In this document: piece by piece, positions 18,301 through 42,921 of the stretch
Position numbering within the stretch: the first letter of the stretch is position 1
Layout of the letters: each line of letters opens with the position of its first letter
NCBI GenBank assembly: GCA_963576565.1
Contig: OY755047.1
Location: 7,720,931 to 7,784,930, forward strand
Source: Aspidapion aeneum
Lineage: Eukaryota; Arthropoda; Insecta; Coleoptera; Brentidae
Reading direction: 5' to 3'
DNA: 64,000 nucleotides
Program-made: the position numbers and the translations under genes
Notes under the pieces: generated by a model
What the model was told of the DNA's origin: nothing
Seen by the model: the letters and a program-made list of their open reading frames with translations, nothing else
Databases searched by the model: none

Positions 18301-21300
18301 AAAAATTGCGTTTTTTGAGATTTTGAACAATGTTTTGGTATGATCTTATGTCATGTGGTCTACCACAGTTAAATTTGTTGGTTCATCAACAGTTTGAAGT
18401 ATGCCAATTTGAGCCTGCCGATGTTTTTTTTGCCTGTTGATTTTTTTCCGACAGACAAAATTTTTTAAATCGATGAGACTCAATTTTGGTGTAGTTCAAC
18501 TGTTTTATCTGCCAACGCGTGGCGGGATTGCCAACGCGTTTTAAGACGATAATATTTAACGTGTTTTGGGGCTGCCGCATACTTGGTCTATGCCTTTACC
18601 GCTGTATTGGTGTAAAGCCAACTTGTTTTTGATTCAAACATGGTCTGTCACAGTCTGACTTGTATCTACGATTGTTATTGCCGCTGCAAGATGCGATCAT
18701 AGATATAAAACAGACGTTAGAACAGCCAACTTTATTATGTAGGGTTAATTACTATTAATAATGATGAAAAACTACTATTATACGGAATTATGTAATATTT
18801 GCTTGTACATGAAGACTTAAAATATATCTTTATGCACTAGTTTTCAAGATTTTTATTTTTTTAAATTATACCCCAACCAAAAAGTGTTTTAACTTTTTTT
18901 TTAGGATAAAAATTGCGTTTTTTAAGATTTTGACAATTTTTTTGGTATGGTCTTAGGCCATATGGTCAACTACAGTTAAATTTGTTGGTTCATCGATAGT
19001 TTAAAGTATGTCAATGCGAATACGGTAAAATATTTAAGAAAAAAATTGGTTCTTTATACATGCCTCAATATTAATAGGGTCAAGACATCTGACACCAGCA
19101 TTTAATTTTTCATAATATACGTTGTTGTGTATATAGAAAAAGAAAGTTTATTTCCCTTTCTACAAATATGTAGCGGAAGTTTTTAATTTACTTTTATATG
19201 ATAATCGCTTATAGTTACATACAATATATTGGAATCTAAAACAGAAAAAATGTTGTATGCAGAATAGTTTAAAACATGTTTTCTTAACTGAATATTTTTG
19301 TACCTCTTAAAGGGTGCAAAAATTTTGGTTTTGTGTAATTTTAAATGTTCTGTATACTCATTGCATGATTGTTCATAAATTCATTTTTTTTTTAAAGAAT
19401 GGAGATATTTTTTAAAATATTGTTACAGTAAAATGGACTTTGTTTTAAAACAAATGTGGGCAAAAATTTTAGCAAGGTTTGTTTTACTGTGTTTTTTATG
19501 TTAAAAAATTTTCATCGTTCTTTAAAAAAACAAAAAAAACTTAGACATAAACAAAATATAAACGTTAATAAGTGTAGTTGCGCAAATAAAGAAAAAAAAT
19601 ATCTAAAAAATATTTAAAAAAGGTTCAGGGAATTTATTGGAACTAGGGACAGATTTGTTTTAATTTTGTCATTTTTTGCTCTGATCGAAAATAATATTTT
19701 AATTTTATCCTCTTCATCTGTATTCCTTACACTGTATTTTAAGTGTTCCAAAAATTTGATTCCTCTTTTTCGACTTTTGTATTTGTGAAACTAGAAAACA
19801 TTCGATTTATCAGCTAGAATTTTTGTATACCTTTTACACCATAGTCATAGGTGCCTCTAAGTTTCAAAGCAACATAAATAAAACATTGAACATTTTCATT
19901 TGAAAAAAATATGATTTACTGAAAAATCTTGATGCAAAATTTTATTTTTCTTTTTTTCACAAATAAAAAATTTGAAGGGGGTATGAAGACATTTTGGGAC
20001 CCACCCTGTAGATTTTTGTGTGGGACAATCATATGACAAAGATCTGCCAAGTTTCTTTAATCTGCAGACGCATATTTTGTCAAAAAAAGTGTCATAATCG
20101 TTTTTTAGGATAAAACTTGCGTTTTTTGAGATTTTGATTTTTTTTTTGGTATGATCTTATGCCATGTGGTCTACCACAGTTAAATTTGTTGGTTCATCAA
20201 CAGTCTGAGGTATGCCAATATGAGCCTGCCGATGTTTTTTTGTCTGTTGATTTTTTTTCCAACAGACAAAATTTTTTAAATCGATGAGACTCAATTTTGG
20301 TGTAGTTCAACTGTTTTATCTGCCAACGCGTGGCTGGACTGCCAACGCGTTTTAAGACGATAATATTTAACGTGTTTTGGGGCTGCCGCATACTTGGTCT
20401 ATGCCTTTACCGCTGTATTGGTGTAAAGCCAACTTGTTTTTGATTCAAACATGGTCTGTCACGGTCTGACTTGTACCTATGACTGCTATTGCCGCTGCAA
20501 GATGCGATCATAGATATAAAACAGATGTTAGAACAGCCAACTTTATTATGTAGGGTTAATTACTATTAATAATGATGAAAAACTACTATTATACGGAATT
20601 ATGTAATATTTGCTTGTACATGAAGACTTAAAATATATCTTTATGCACTAGTTTTCAGACTTTTATTTTTAAAAATTACTCCCCAGCCAAAAAATGTTCT
20701 TTACAAAAACCAAAAAAAAAACTAGACATAAACAAAATATAAACGTTAATAAGTGTAGTTGCGCAAATAAGGAAAAAAATATCTAAAAAATATTTAAAAA
20801 AGGTCCAGGGAATTTATTGGAACTAGGGACAGATTTGTTTTAATTTTGTCATTTTTTGCTCTTATCGAATATAATATTTTAATTTTATCCTCTTCATCTG
20901 TATTCCTTACACTGTATTTTAAGTGTCCCAAAAATTTGATTCCTCTTTTTCGACTTTTGTATTTATGAAATTAGAAAAAAATCGATTTATCAGCTAGAAT
21001 TTTTGTATAACTTTTACACGAGAGCATAGGTGCCTCTAAGCTCCTTTATTTCTCAGAGTGATGCGACTTCTTGATTCAAAAATCCTGATACTAAATTTTA
21101 TTTTTCTTTTTTTCACAAATAAAAAATTGGAGGGGGAATGAAGACATTTTGGGACCCACCCTGTAGATTTTTGTGTGGGATAATCATATGACAAAGATCT
21201 GCCAAGTTTCTTTAATCTGCAGACGCATATTTTGCCCAACAAAAAAGTGTCAGCCGTTTTTTTAGGATAAAAATTGCGTTTTTTGAGATTTTGAACAATG

Positions 21301-23035
21301 TTTTGGTATGATCTTATGTCATGTGGTCTACCACAGTTAAATTTGTTGGTTCATCAACAGTTTGAAGTATGTCAATTTGAGCCTGCCGATGTTTTTTTTG
21401 CCTGTTGATTTTTTTCCAACAGACAAAATTTTTTAAATCGATGAGACTCAATTTTGGTGTAGTTTAACTGTTTTATCTGCCAACGCGTGGCGGGATTGCC
21501 AACGCGTTTTAAGACGATAATATTTAACGTGTTTTGGGGCTGCCGCATACTTGGTCTATGCCTTTACCGCTGTATTGGTCTAAAGCCAACTTGTTTTTGA
21601 TTCAAACATGGTCTGTCACGGTCTGACTTGTATCTATGATTGCTATTGCCGCTGCAAGATGCGATCATAGATATAAAACAGACGTTAGAACAGCCAACTT
21701 TATTATGTAGGGTTAATTACTATTAATAATGATGAAAAACTACTATTATACGGAATTATGTAATATTTGCTTGTACATGAAGACTTAAAATATATCTTTA
21801 TGCACTAGTTTTCAAGACTTTTATTTTTAAAAATTACTCCCCAGCCAAAAAATGTTCTTCACAAAAACAAAAAAAAAACCTAGACATAAACAAAATATAA
21901 ACGTTAATAAGTGTAGTTGCGCAAATAAGGAAAAAAAATATCTAAAAAATATTTAAAAAAGGTCCAGGGAATTTATTGGAACTAGGGACAGATTTGTTTT
22001 AATTTTGTCATTTTTTGCTCTTATCGAATATAATATTTTAATTTTATCCTCTTCATCTGTATTCCTTACACTGTATTTTAAGTGTCCCAAAAATTTGATT
22101 CCTCTTTTTCGACTTTTGTATTTGTGAAATTAGAAAAAATTTGATTTACCAGCTAGAATTTTTGTATAACTTTTACACGAGAGTCATAGGTGCCTCTAAG
22201 CTCCTTTATTTCTCAGAGTGACGCAACTTCTTGATTCAAAAATCCTGATGCTAATTTTTTTTTTTACAAATAAAAAATTGGAGGGGGAATGAAGACATTT
22301 TGGGACCCACCCTGTAGATTTTTGTGGCGGACAATCATATGACAAAGATCTGACAAGTTTCTTTAATCTGCAGACGCATATTTTGTCCAAAAAAAAAAGT
22401 GTCATAATGGTTTTTTAGGATAAAAACTGCGTTTTGAGATTTCGAATTTTTTTTGGTATGATCTTCTGCCATGTGATCTACCACAGTTAAATTTGTTGGT
22501 TCATCAACAGTTTGAGGTATGCCAATTTGAGCCTGCCGATGTTTTTTTGGGTGTTGATGTTTTTTCTACAGACAAAATTTTTTAAATCGATGAGACCTAA
22601 TTTTGGTGTAGTTCAACTGTTTTATCTGCCAACGCGTGGCGGGATTGCCAACGCGTTTTAAGACGATAATATTTAACGTGTTTTGGGGCTGCCGCATACT
22701 TGGTCTATGCCTTTACCGCTGTATTGGTGTAAAGCCAACTTGTTTTTGATTCAAACATGGTCTGTCACGGTCTGACTTGTATCTACGATTGCTATTGCCG
22801 CTGCAAGATGCGATCATAGATATAAAACAGACGTTAGAACAGCCAACTTTATTATGTAGGGTTAATTACTATTAATAATGATGAAAAACTACTATTATAC
22901 GGAATTATGTAATATTTGCTTGTACATGAAGACTTAAAATATATCTTTATGCACTAGTTTTCAAGACTTTTATTTTTTAAAATTACTCCCCCAACCAAAA
23001 AGTGTGTTAACCTTTTTTTTTAGGATAAAAATTGC
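15394..23035. repeat. Tandem array of five ~1.15-1.84 kb units
   Basis: The landmark CTGCCGCATACTTGGTCTAT recurs at about 16781, 18572, 20383, 21540 and 22689 (spacing 1791, 1811, 1157, 1149). The first three units begin with AAAATATTTAAGAAAAAAATTGG at 15394, 17236 and 19027. The last two lack that first ~0.6 kb and begin near 20700 and 21850. Units contain two GCCAACGCGT direct repeats about 20 bp apart, a CTGTTGATTTTTTTCCAACAG hairpin, and short open frames (e.g. reverse frames beginning MRQPQNTLNIIVLK). The frames are conserved only because the repeat is. No transposase or known satellite recognised. Confidence 0.88.
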
Positions 23036-23200
23036 TTAAAAATTTTATGAAAATCGGTTCAGCGGTTTAAAAGCTATCGTGTTACGTACAGACACACCCA
23101 CAGACAAACATCACGACGATATTGTTAAGATAGGTCAAAATACGCCCAAATAACATTTTCGGTGTTATCTAAAAAAAAAATTTTGTCGAAAATATTACCT
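23036..23200 (+). repeat. Fragment of a dispersed arthropod repeat
   Basis: The sequence AAAATCGGTTCAGCGGTTTA followed by CGTACAGACACACCCACAGACA is a motif form common in arthropod transposons. It abuts the end of the 1.8 kb array. The element itself is not identified. Confidence 0.4.
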
Positions 23201-23896
23201 TCTTTAGCCATTGCTGCGCGGGCTAGGAAGGTAAAACAAGAAAAACTCATTTATACAAATAGTTTGTTTTATTATTTTGTAAAATTTAAAAACTAAACAA
23301 TCAAATATAGTAACACAGAGATTTTCATTAATGCAATGAAGAAAACGCACCATTTTGCCATAACTATGGAACTAAACATACGTCAAAATGCTGCCTTTTT
23401 CAGTTGGGAGAAGCTGTACACTATACTAAGATTTTAAAAAAATCCAACAAATTAAACAACACATTCAATCACCAATTCAAGATTTTTAAATCAAAACCAA
23501 AAGCATCATAAATTCACACGACTTCTGAATGATTTTAATTAATTAATTTTAATGAATTAATTTTGACTAACTAATTAAATTTAATTAATTAAAATTATTC
23601 ACTATATAATAAATCTCAAATAAAATATGATGTAGTTAGATTTGAATTAACAACCTGATACACATTCTCACCACACGCTGATATAAAACCTAATAATTGT
23701 CTTTTTTCAGTCAGAATTACCCCAAAAAATTTTAATTGTTTTCAACGAATATAAACACAATTTCGTAGGGGTATATTCACGTTCACGTATTTTATTTAGT
23801 ACGGATAAAATTCGTACTAAAAAAAACTTAGATTTCACTCACTCACAGTCCTCAACTGGTAATATGTAAAAAAAACTAGTTTATTATTTTTTAATT
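23200..23896 (-). other. HSPA9 3' UTR and downstream flank
   Basis: AT-rich with TTAATTAATT runs near 23535-23590 and no coding signal. On the reverse strand AATAAA occurs close after the stop (23880-23885) and again near 23260, so the 3' UTR could be very short or about 650 nt. Confidence 0.45.
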
Positions 23897-38088
<14,192 letters not shown>

Positions 38089-38737
38089 TTTTCTGCGGTT
38101 TTTCGCGTGTTAATTTCCTCGATTCGAGCGTGCGAAAAGTGTTTCTTTACTCACGTGTGAGCACCGCAGCGGAAAAGTGACAGCGGACGTCGTGACGGAA
38201 AATTTTTATCTATTTTCCGACAGTGACGTCTGTAGACGTATTCATTTCGAACCTTAAACTCACTGGGTTAGTTCTGTATCACGTGATCTTTGAAGCAATT
38301 TATTAATAAGGCCCATGTGATTATATGACCCAGGTGAACTCGGGTTAAAATTTTAATTTATCATTTTCTGGAATGTTCATATGTTTATCTTGTAACCAAA
38401 TTTCTAATCTCTGCCTTCAATCAACTAACCAGGTTCTTATCAATGGCGCGTAACCCAACTTTTTAAGAATAAATTTTTATTATTTTTTTTATTTTAAAAT
38501 GGTGTTTAAAATTTAAATAAAAAAAGAAATAACTCCAATGATTCTTATTCTATCAATTTGGTGTTCTGTACTATCAATAGGGGTGATCAAGTACTGACTT
38601 TGGGTAAACTTTAAAATCAAAGTTATTTCCATACTCTTTTTGTCAACCCCTAGGGAATTTCTAATTGGTCTTCTCTAAAAGAATAGAGTCCAATCTCTAG
38701 AACCAGTGCAATTTTTTTTTCTAGCAGTAGTCTTAAA
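38089..38737. promoter_or_regulatory. Divergent promoter region, HSPA9 / LIPT2
   Basis: The two ATGs are 649 bp apart on opposite strands. The first ~200 bp next to HSPA9 are GC-richer than the surroundings. They hold CACGTG twice (about 38153 and 38280) and TGACGTC (about 38223), which match bHLH-type and CREB/ATF-type sites. No TATA box is placed with confidence. That the region drives both genes is inferred from layout. Confidence 0.6.
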
Positions 38738-39951
38738 ATGTCAAAAAAATTTGTAAAACTCTGGCGAGTAGGCTGTATCTCATATAGTAAAGGCCTAAAA
38801 ATCCAAGAAGCTGTCGCAGCACTACACAAGAACTCAGCAACAAGAGGTGATGCTGATACATTGCTATGTTTAGAACATACACCAGTTTACACTGTTGGAA
38901 TCCGTACCAATCAGTATACTAAGGAAGAAGAAAGTGCACTTAGAGAGAAGGGTAGGTCACAAATTTTATTTCTTGTTCAGATGAACACTTTTTTTATTTT
39001 GTTCTGCCCATTATCTTTATTTATTCTTCATTTGATATCTTATTCTATTTTCTAGTGTGACAGACCATCTTACCAATTTTTTGATACATTCAGTTTATTC
39101 CTAAAGTGGATAAAAAATACCAAACTGATAAAGTAATTTTTTTAAATAATTAAATTTTAAAAATCAAAAAAACTGCAATTTTGATTTCATATGAAAAAAT
39201 GGCCCAAACCCTGCAGCCAAATGTCTTTATTTTATTATTGATTTAATTTAATATCTTTACTCTAGTTTCTGAAGTAAATATAATAACTTTAAACTACTCT
39301 TTTGTAGGAGCTGATTTTCACAAAACCAACAGGGGTGGCCTAATCACATTTCATGGACCAGGGCAGCTTGTAGTATATCCCATATTAAATCTGAACAAGT
39401 TTAAGCCAAGTATGAGATGGTATGTGTGTCAAATTGAGAAGACTATCATTGATTTATGTGAGAAATATGGTTTGATAGCTGAAACTTCACCTCATACTGG
39501 AGTATGGGTTAATGATAATAAGGTACCTAAGATAAACTCTTTTTTCATATATCTTTCTTCTACACCATCCATGCAATCTTTTTCAATGTCTGATGTTTTT
39601 CTAGGTAAAAAAATAAATACTTTTTTTAACAATTTTTTTTTACAGATTTGTGCAGTTGGTATCCATGGATCCCACTTCATTACAACTCATGGACTAGCGC
39701 TAAACTGCAATACCGATCTTACTTGGTTCAACCATATAGTGCCATGTGGTATAGTTGGTAAAGGAGTAACTAGTTTAACCAAAGAGATAGACAGAGAAGT
39801 GAATATTACAGAAGTTTTGCCAAAGTTTTTGGACAGTTTTCAAAAAGTTTTTGAATGTAATTTAGTTGATATTAAGAGTGATGAAGTTACAAATATTTTA
39901 GGTTATATTAAGAGAAAAGAAGGAGAAGAAGAATTTAGATTGACTGTTTAA
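38738..39951 (+). CDS. LIPT2: Lipoyl(octanoyl) transferase, mitochondrial
   Basis: Three exons, 38738-38951, 39308-39522 and 39646-39951, encode 244 residues. The enzyme moves octanoate from mitochondrial acyl carrier protein to a lysine of the glycine-cleavage H protein. This is the first step of protein lipoylation, before the Fe-S enzyme lipoyl synthase acts. LipB-family signatures are RGGLITFHGPGQL (80-92) for substrate binding and DNKICAVGI with the conserved Lys143. HGLALNCNTDLTWFNHIVPC ends at the catalytic Cys177. Borders are GT-AG and in phase. Intron 2 is 123 bp, a multiple of three without a stop, so its retention would insert 41 residues right after Lys143. The start is the only Met in frame near the divergent promoter. 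The N-terminus (MSKKFVKLWRVG) is basic and may be enough for import. Confidence 0.95.
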
Positions 39952-40007
39952 AAAATTAAATATATTAGGATTTGACAAAGCACACTTATAATCTCTTCTA
40001 GGTAAAA

Positions 40008-40013
40008 AATAAA
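40008..40013 (+). terminator. LIPT2 polyadenylation signal
   Basis: AATAAA 57 bases after the LIPT2 stop, with a T-rich stretch following near 40020-40060. A good position for 3' end formation. Confidence 0.55.
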
Positions 40014-40327
40014 ATGTATGTTTTTAAGAAATATGTTATACATACAGGGTCTTTTTTTAAAGCCAAGGGTAACCTGTGACATAGGGCTGTGGAGAGGGCC
40101 AGCTCTTTACAAATGGCAACACTGCATCAGGTGTCAGCACAGGTTTCCAAAAGATGGCATGAGTTGGCAAGGCCTTTAAACATTTCTCCTTTAGTTTTCA
40201 GTGATTGCATTGACTTCTATACCCTTTCAGGGCTTTTTTCAACTCAATGAGTGATTGTAACTTCATATACCTACTTGTTGTTTATAAGTAATTGAAATTT
40301 GTAACTGTATCTGCAGTAGATACCTAC

Positions 40328-40379
40328 TAGAGTCCCTGTATGTTGACATATTTGGATATCTCAATATACAGGGACTCTA
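40328..40379. repeat. Mini-MITE palindrome, copy 2
   Basis: It begins TAGAGTCCCTGTATGTTGAC, as at 1651, and ends ATACAGGGACTCTA. The right arm is shortened. TA is present at both ends. A second hairpin (TAGCACAAAAAATATATAGCC against TATATTTTTTGTGCTA) follows at 40380-40428. Confidence 0.75.
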
Positions 40380-40439
40380 ATAGCACAAAAAATATATAGC
40401 CTGCTATAGACTATATTTTTTGTGCTAATAGGTAGGTAT

Positions 40440-41100
40440 AACTTAGAGACAAGACGCTAGCGCTACCAAGTCCACTTTCAATCCCTGACTTCGCATGCGC
40501 AGATCTACCAATATTATTTACCTCATGTCTTAGAATAGATGAATACAGGGTGATTTTCACTTGAATGATTCTAACCACATGAAAATAGAAAGTTTCAAAA
40601 ACCTAATCAAATCTAACCAAACCGAACCAATAATTTTTTTCAAAAAAAAAACTTTCCTGACTTCCTGCCTGGGATCCTAGAGGATGTGAATCTGAACCGA
40701 ACCTAACTAAACTGAACCAAACCTAACCAAACCAAACTAAACTACAACACATACTGCTAATTAGGTTTAGTTGGGTAGGGTTAGGTTTGGATAGGTTCGG
40801 TTCGGTACGGTCCGTTTCGGATTCACATCTTCTAGGATCCCAGGTAGGTTTTTTTTTAAATATTGGTTTAGTTTGCTTTGGTTCCGTTCGGTTAGATCTG
40901 ATTAGGTTTTGTTAGGTTAGGTTTTTGAAACTTTCTATTTTCATGTGGTTAGAATCATTCAAGTGAAAATCACCCTGTACATCTATTCTAATACATGAGG
41001 TAAATAATATTGGTAGATCTACGCATGCGAAGTCAGGGATTGGAAGTGGAATTGGTAGCGCTAGCGCATTGTGTTGTACAACGCCCTTAGCGTCTTGTTA
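40440..41100. mobile_element. Foldback element with ~0.3 kb arms
   Basis: Left-arm sequence GCTAGCGCTACCA, ATCCCTGACTTCGCATGCG, ACCTCATG, ACAGGGTGATTTTCACTTGA and GAAAGTTTCAAAAACCTAA all return in reverse complement and reverse order on the right (about 40890-41073). Even the inner parts, GGATCCTAGAGGATGTGAAT and AACCGAACC-rich tracts, pair with the other arm, leaving a loop near 40745-40760. Mini-MITE palindromes sit just outside on both sides (40328-40379, 41104-41160). No coding. Confidence 0.8.
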
Positions 41101-41103
41101 ACT

Positions 41104-41160
41104 TAGAGTCCCTGTATGTTGACATATTTGGTCCAAATATGTCAAGATACAGGGACTTTA
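41104..41160. repeat. Mini-MITE palindrome, copy 3
   Basis: Arms TAGAGTCCCTGTATGTTGAC... and ...GTCAAGATACAGGGACTTTA with almost no loop (TTTGGTCCAAAT centre). Third member of the family at 1651 and 40328. Confidence 0.75.
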
Positions 41161-41787
41161 GTCTCAGAAGAGTTACACCACAGAACACCAAAGCGACCAC
41201 ATGACAGATAAACCATTGCTCTTATGGGTATCGAATTCGTGACGTCACTTGACACTAACCCAACATTTTACACTGAGAGAAGAAGAACGAAACTTTACAC
41301 GGAAAAAAAATTATATTTACCTTGTAAGACAAGAAAGTCGTAAATTATTTAATTTGAAAAGAAACGAATAGTTATATCATATGTATGCTTTATTATAATA
41401 ATAATCTAAGAATATATACAGAGGATTTTAAAATTTGTGATTCATAAAAACAAATTAAATTTGGTTTAAAAAACGTAAAAAGTTAAAAAGCTATAATAAT
41501 TACGTCATTGGTATGCTTTATTATATTAGATACTTAAATAATTACATACAGGATGTCCGAAAAGTCCTAATATACACAATAACTGTTATTGTATTATGTT
41601 GATTAAAAAAATGCATTATAAAGTTTTTATTTGTCACGACTAATTTATTTCAGTTATTAATATTAGAATATGTACAGGGCGTCCCCAAATTCTTATGTAC
41701 ACACATATATAAATACAAAAAATGCATTTTTTTAAATAATATATACCTATTATATATAAAATTACATCTTTTTAAACTAATATAATA
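41161..41787. other. Intergenic AT-rich sequence with a dispersed-repeat fragment
   Basis: The segment 41210-41290 (ATTGCTCTTATGGG...GTGACGTCAC...TTTTACACTGAGA) resembles 26570-26655. The rest is AT-rich with no gene signal. Confidence 0.45.
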
Positions 41788-42405
41788 CCTATTAATATAA
41801 AAATTAATGTCCACAGATTGAGTTCGGGTAAGGTATAAATGACCAAAAAATTTCGATTCAGATTCTGATTTTCTGGGAATTGCGCCTGCTTGATCTCAAA
41901 CTAAGATGTTAAAAAATGAGCCAAATCAATTAATATACAGGGTAGTTTAGTATGCTGATTTGATGATGTAAGGTATAAATTACAAAAATTGTGTGATTAT
42001 CTGGAAAATGCGCCTGCTTGGTCTGAAACTAAGATGTTAAAAAAATGGATCAAATTAATTAATCTACAGGGTGGTTTAGTAGGCTGATTTGATAAAAAGT
42101 GTTAAGAGTAAAATACCCTTGTTTTAAAAGATATCGGAAAATCTGTCGTAACTTTTAATTATAAACAACTTTTTTTAATAAGCTTTTCTGATATCTCTTA
42201 CTACTTTACTCTTAACACTTTTTATCAAATCAACCTACTAAACCACCCTGTATATTAATTGATTTGGCTCATTTTCTTAACATTTTAGTTTAAGACCAAG
42301 CAGGAGCGATTCCTAAAAAACCAGAATCTAAATCGAAATTTTTTGGTCATTTATACCTTACCCGAACTTAACCGTGGACATTAATTTTTATATTAATAGA
42401 TATTT
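41788..42405. mobile_element. Second foldback element
   Basis: Left-arm ATTAATATAAAAATTAATGT, GGTAAGGTATAAATGACCAA and TTGATTTGGCTCAT-type sequence returns in inverse on the right, ending TTAATTTTTATATTAATAG. The left arm carries an internal direct duplication of about 120 bp (the ATGCGCCTGCTTGGTCT segment occurs twice). The loop lies near 42150-42180. Confidence 0.72.
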
Positions 42406-42574
42406 GGATTGATACTCACGAAAAGCACAATGATATCCTTTCATTATCACTCTAATAAAGCACAAAGGTAACAAAAACTCACAAGCTTAAAACTGCCAAA
42501 ATATGCGTTTAACAGACGTTAACGACTAGAACAACTCGTGGACGTCGCGGAGTTTTAATAACGTCAATAGAATG

Positions 42575-42855
42575 GTCATGGTGCACGGCGGCACCTGCCC
42601 CGGGCGCCAAAGTCAGGGGGCGCCTAAAGGCGCCTCTTACATTGATTTTAAAGCAGTATATTTTTAATATTTTTTGTATTTTTAATTATTTTTGGTGTAT
42701 TATTTTTAGCCTTAGTGGTTTGTTCTTGTTTTGCCTCATATTAAAAAAAATATATTATATATGTTTTATTTTTTGTAAGTAAAATTTTATATGGGGGGGG
42801 GGCGCCAAACTTTAACCATGCCCCGGGCGCATGAAACCCTCACTACGCCGCTGGG
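42575..42855. mobile_element. GC-rich hAT-like MITE fragment
   Basis: GC-rich ends containing GCCCCGGGCGCC and its near inverse GGGCGCCAAAC...GCCCCGGGCGC flank an AT-rich centre. The right end CACTACGCCGCTGG fits the CAG(C/T)GGCG terminus common in hAT-like MITEs. The left end is less clear and no duplication was seen. Confidence 0.5.
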
Positions 42856-42921
42856 TATCACACCAATGGGAAGGAGAGCCTGAGCGTCAGCATAACATAT
42901 TGACTCATAACATATTGACTA

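Noticed and set aside
16595..20391. Repeated 64-codon reverse frame MRQPQNTLNIIVLK
   Set aside because: Present only because the 1.8 kb unit is repeated; it varies with a frame-neutral pattern and has no recognised motif.
40700..40925. Telomere-like TTAGG tracts
   Set aside because: Only degenerate AACC/GGTT-rich runs inside the two arms of a foldback, never more than about two perfect units.
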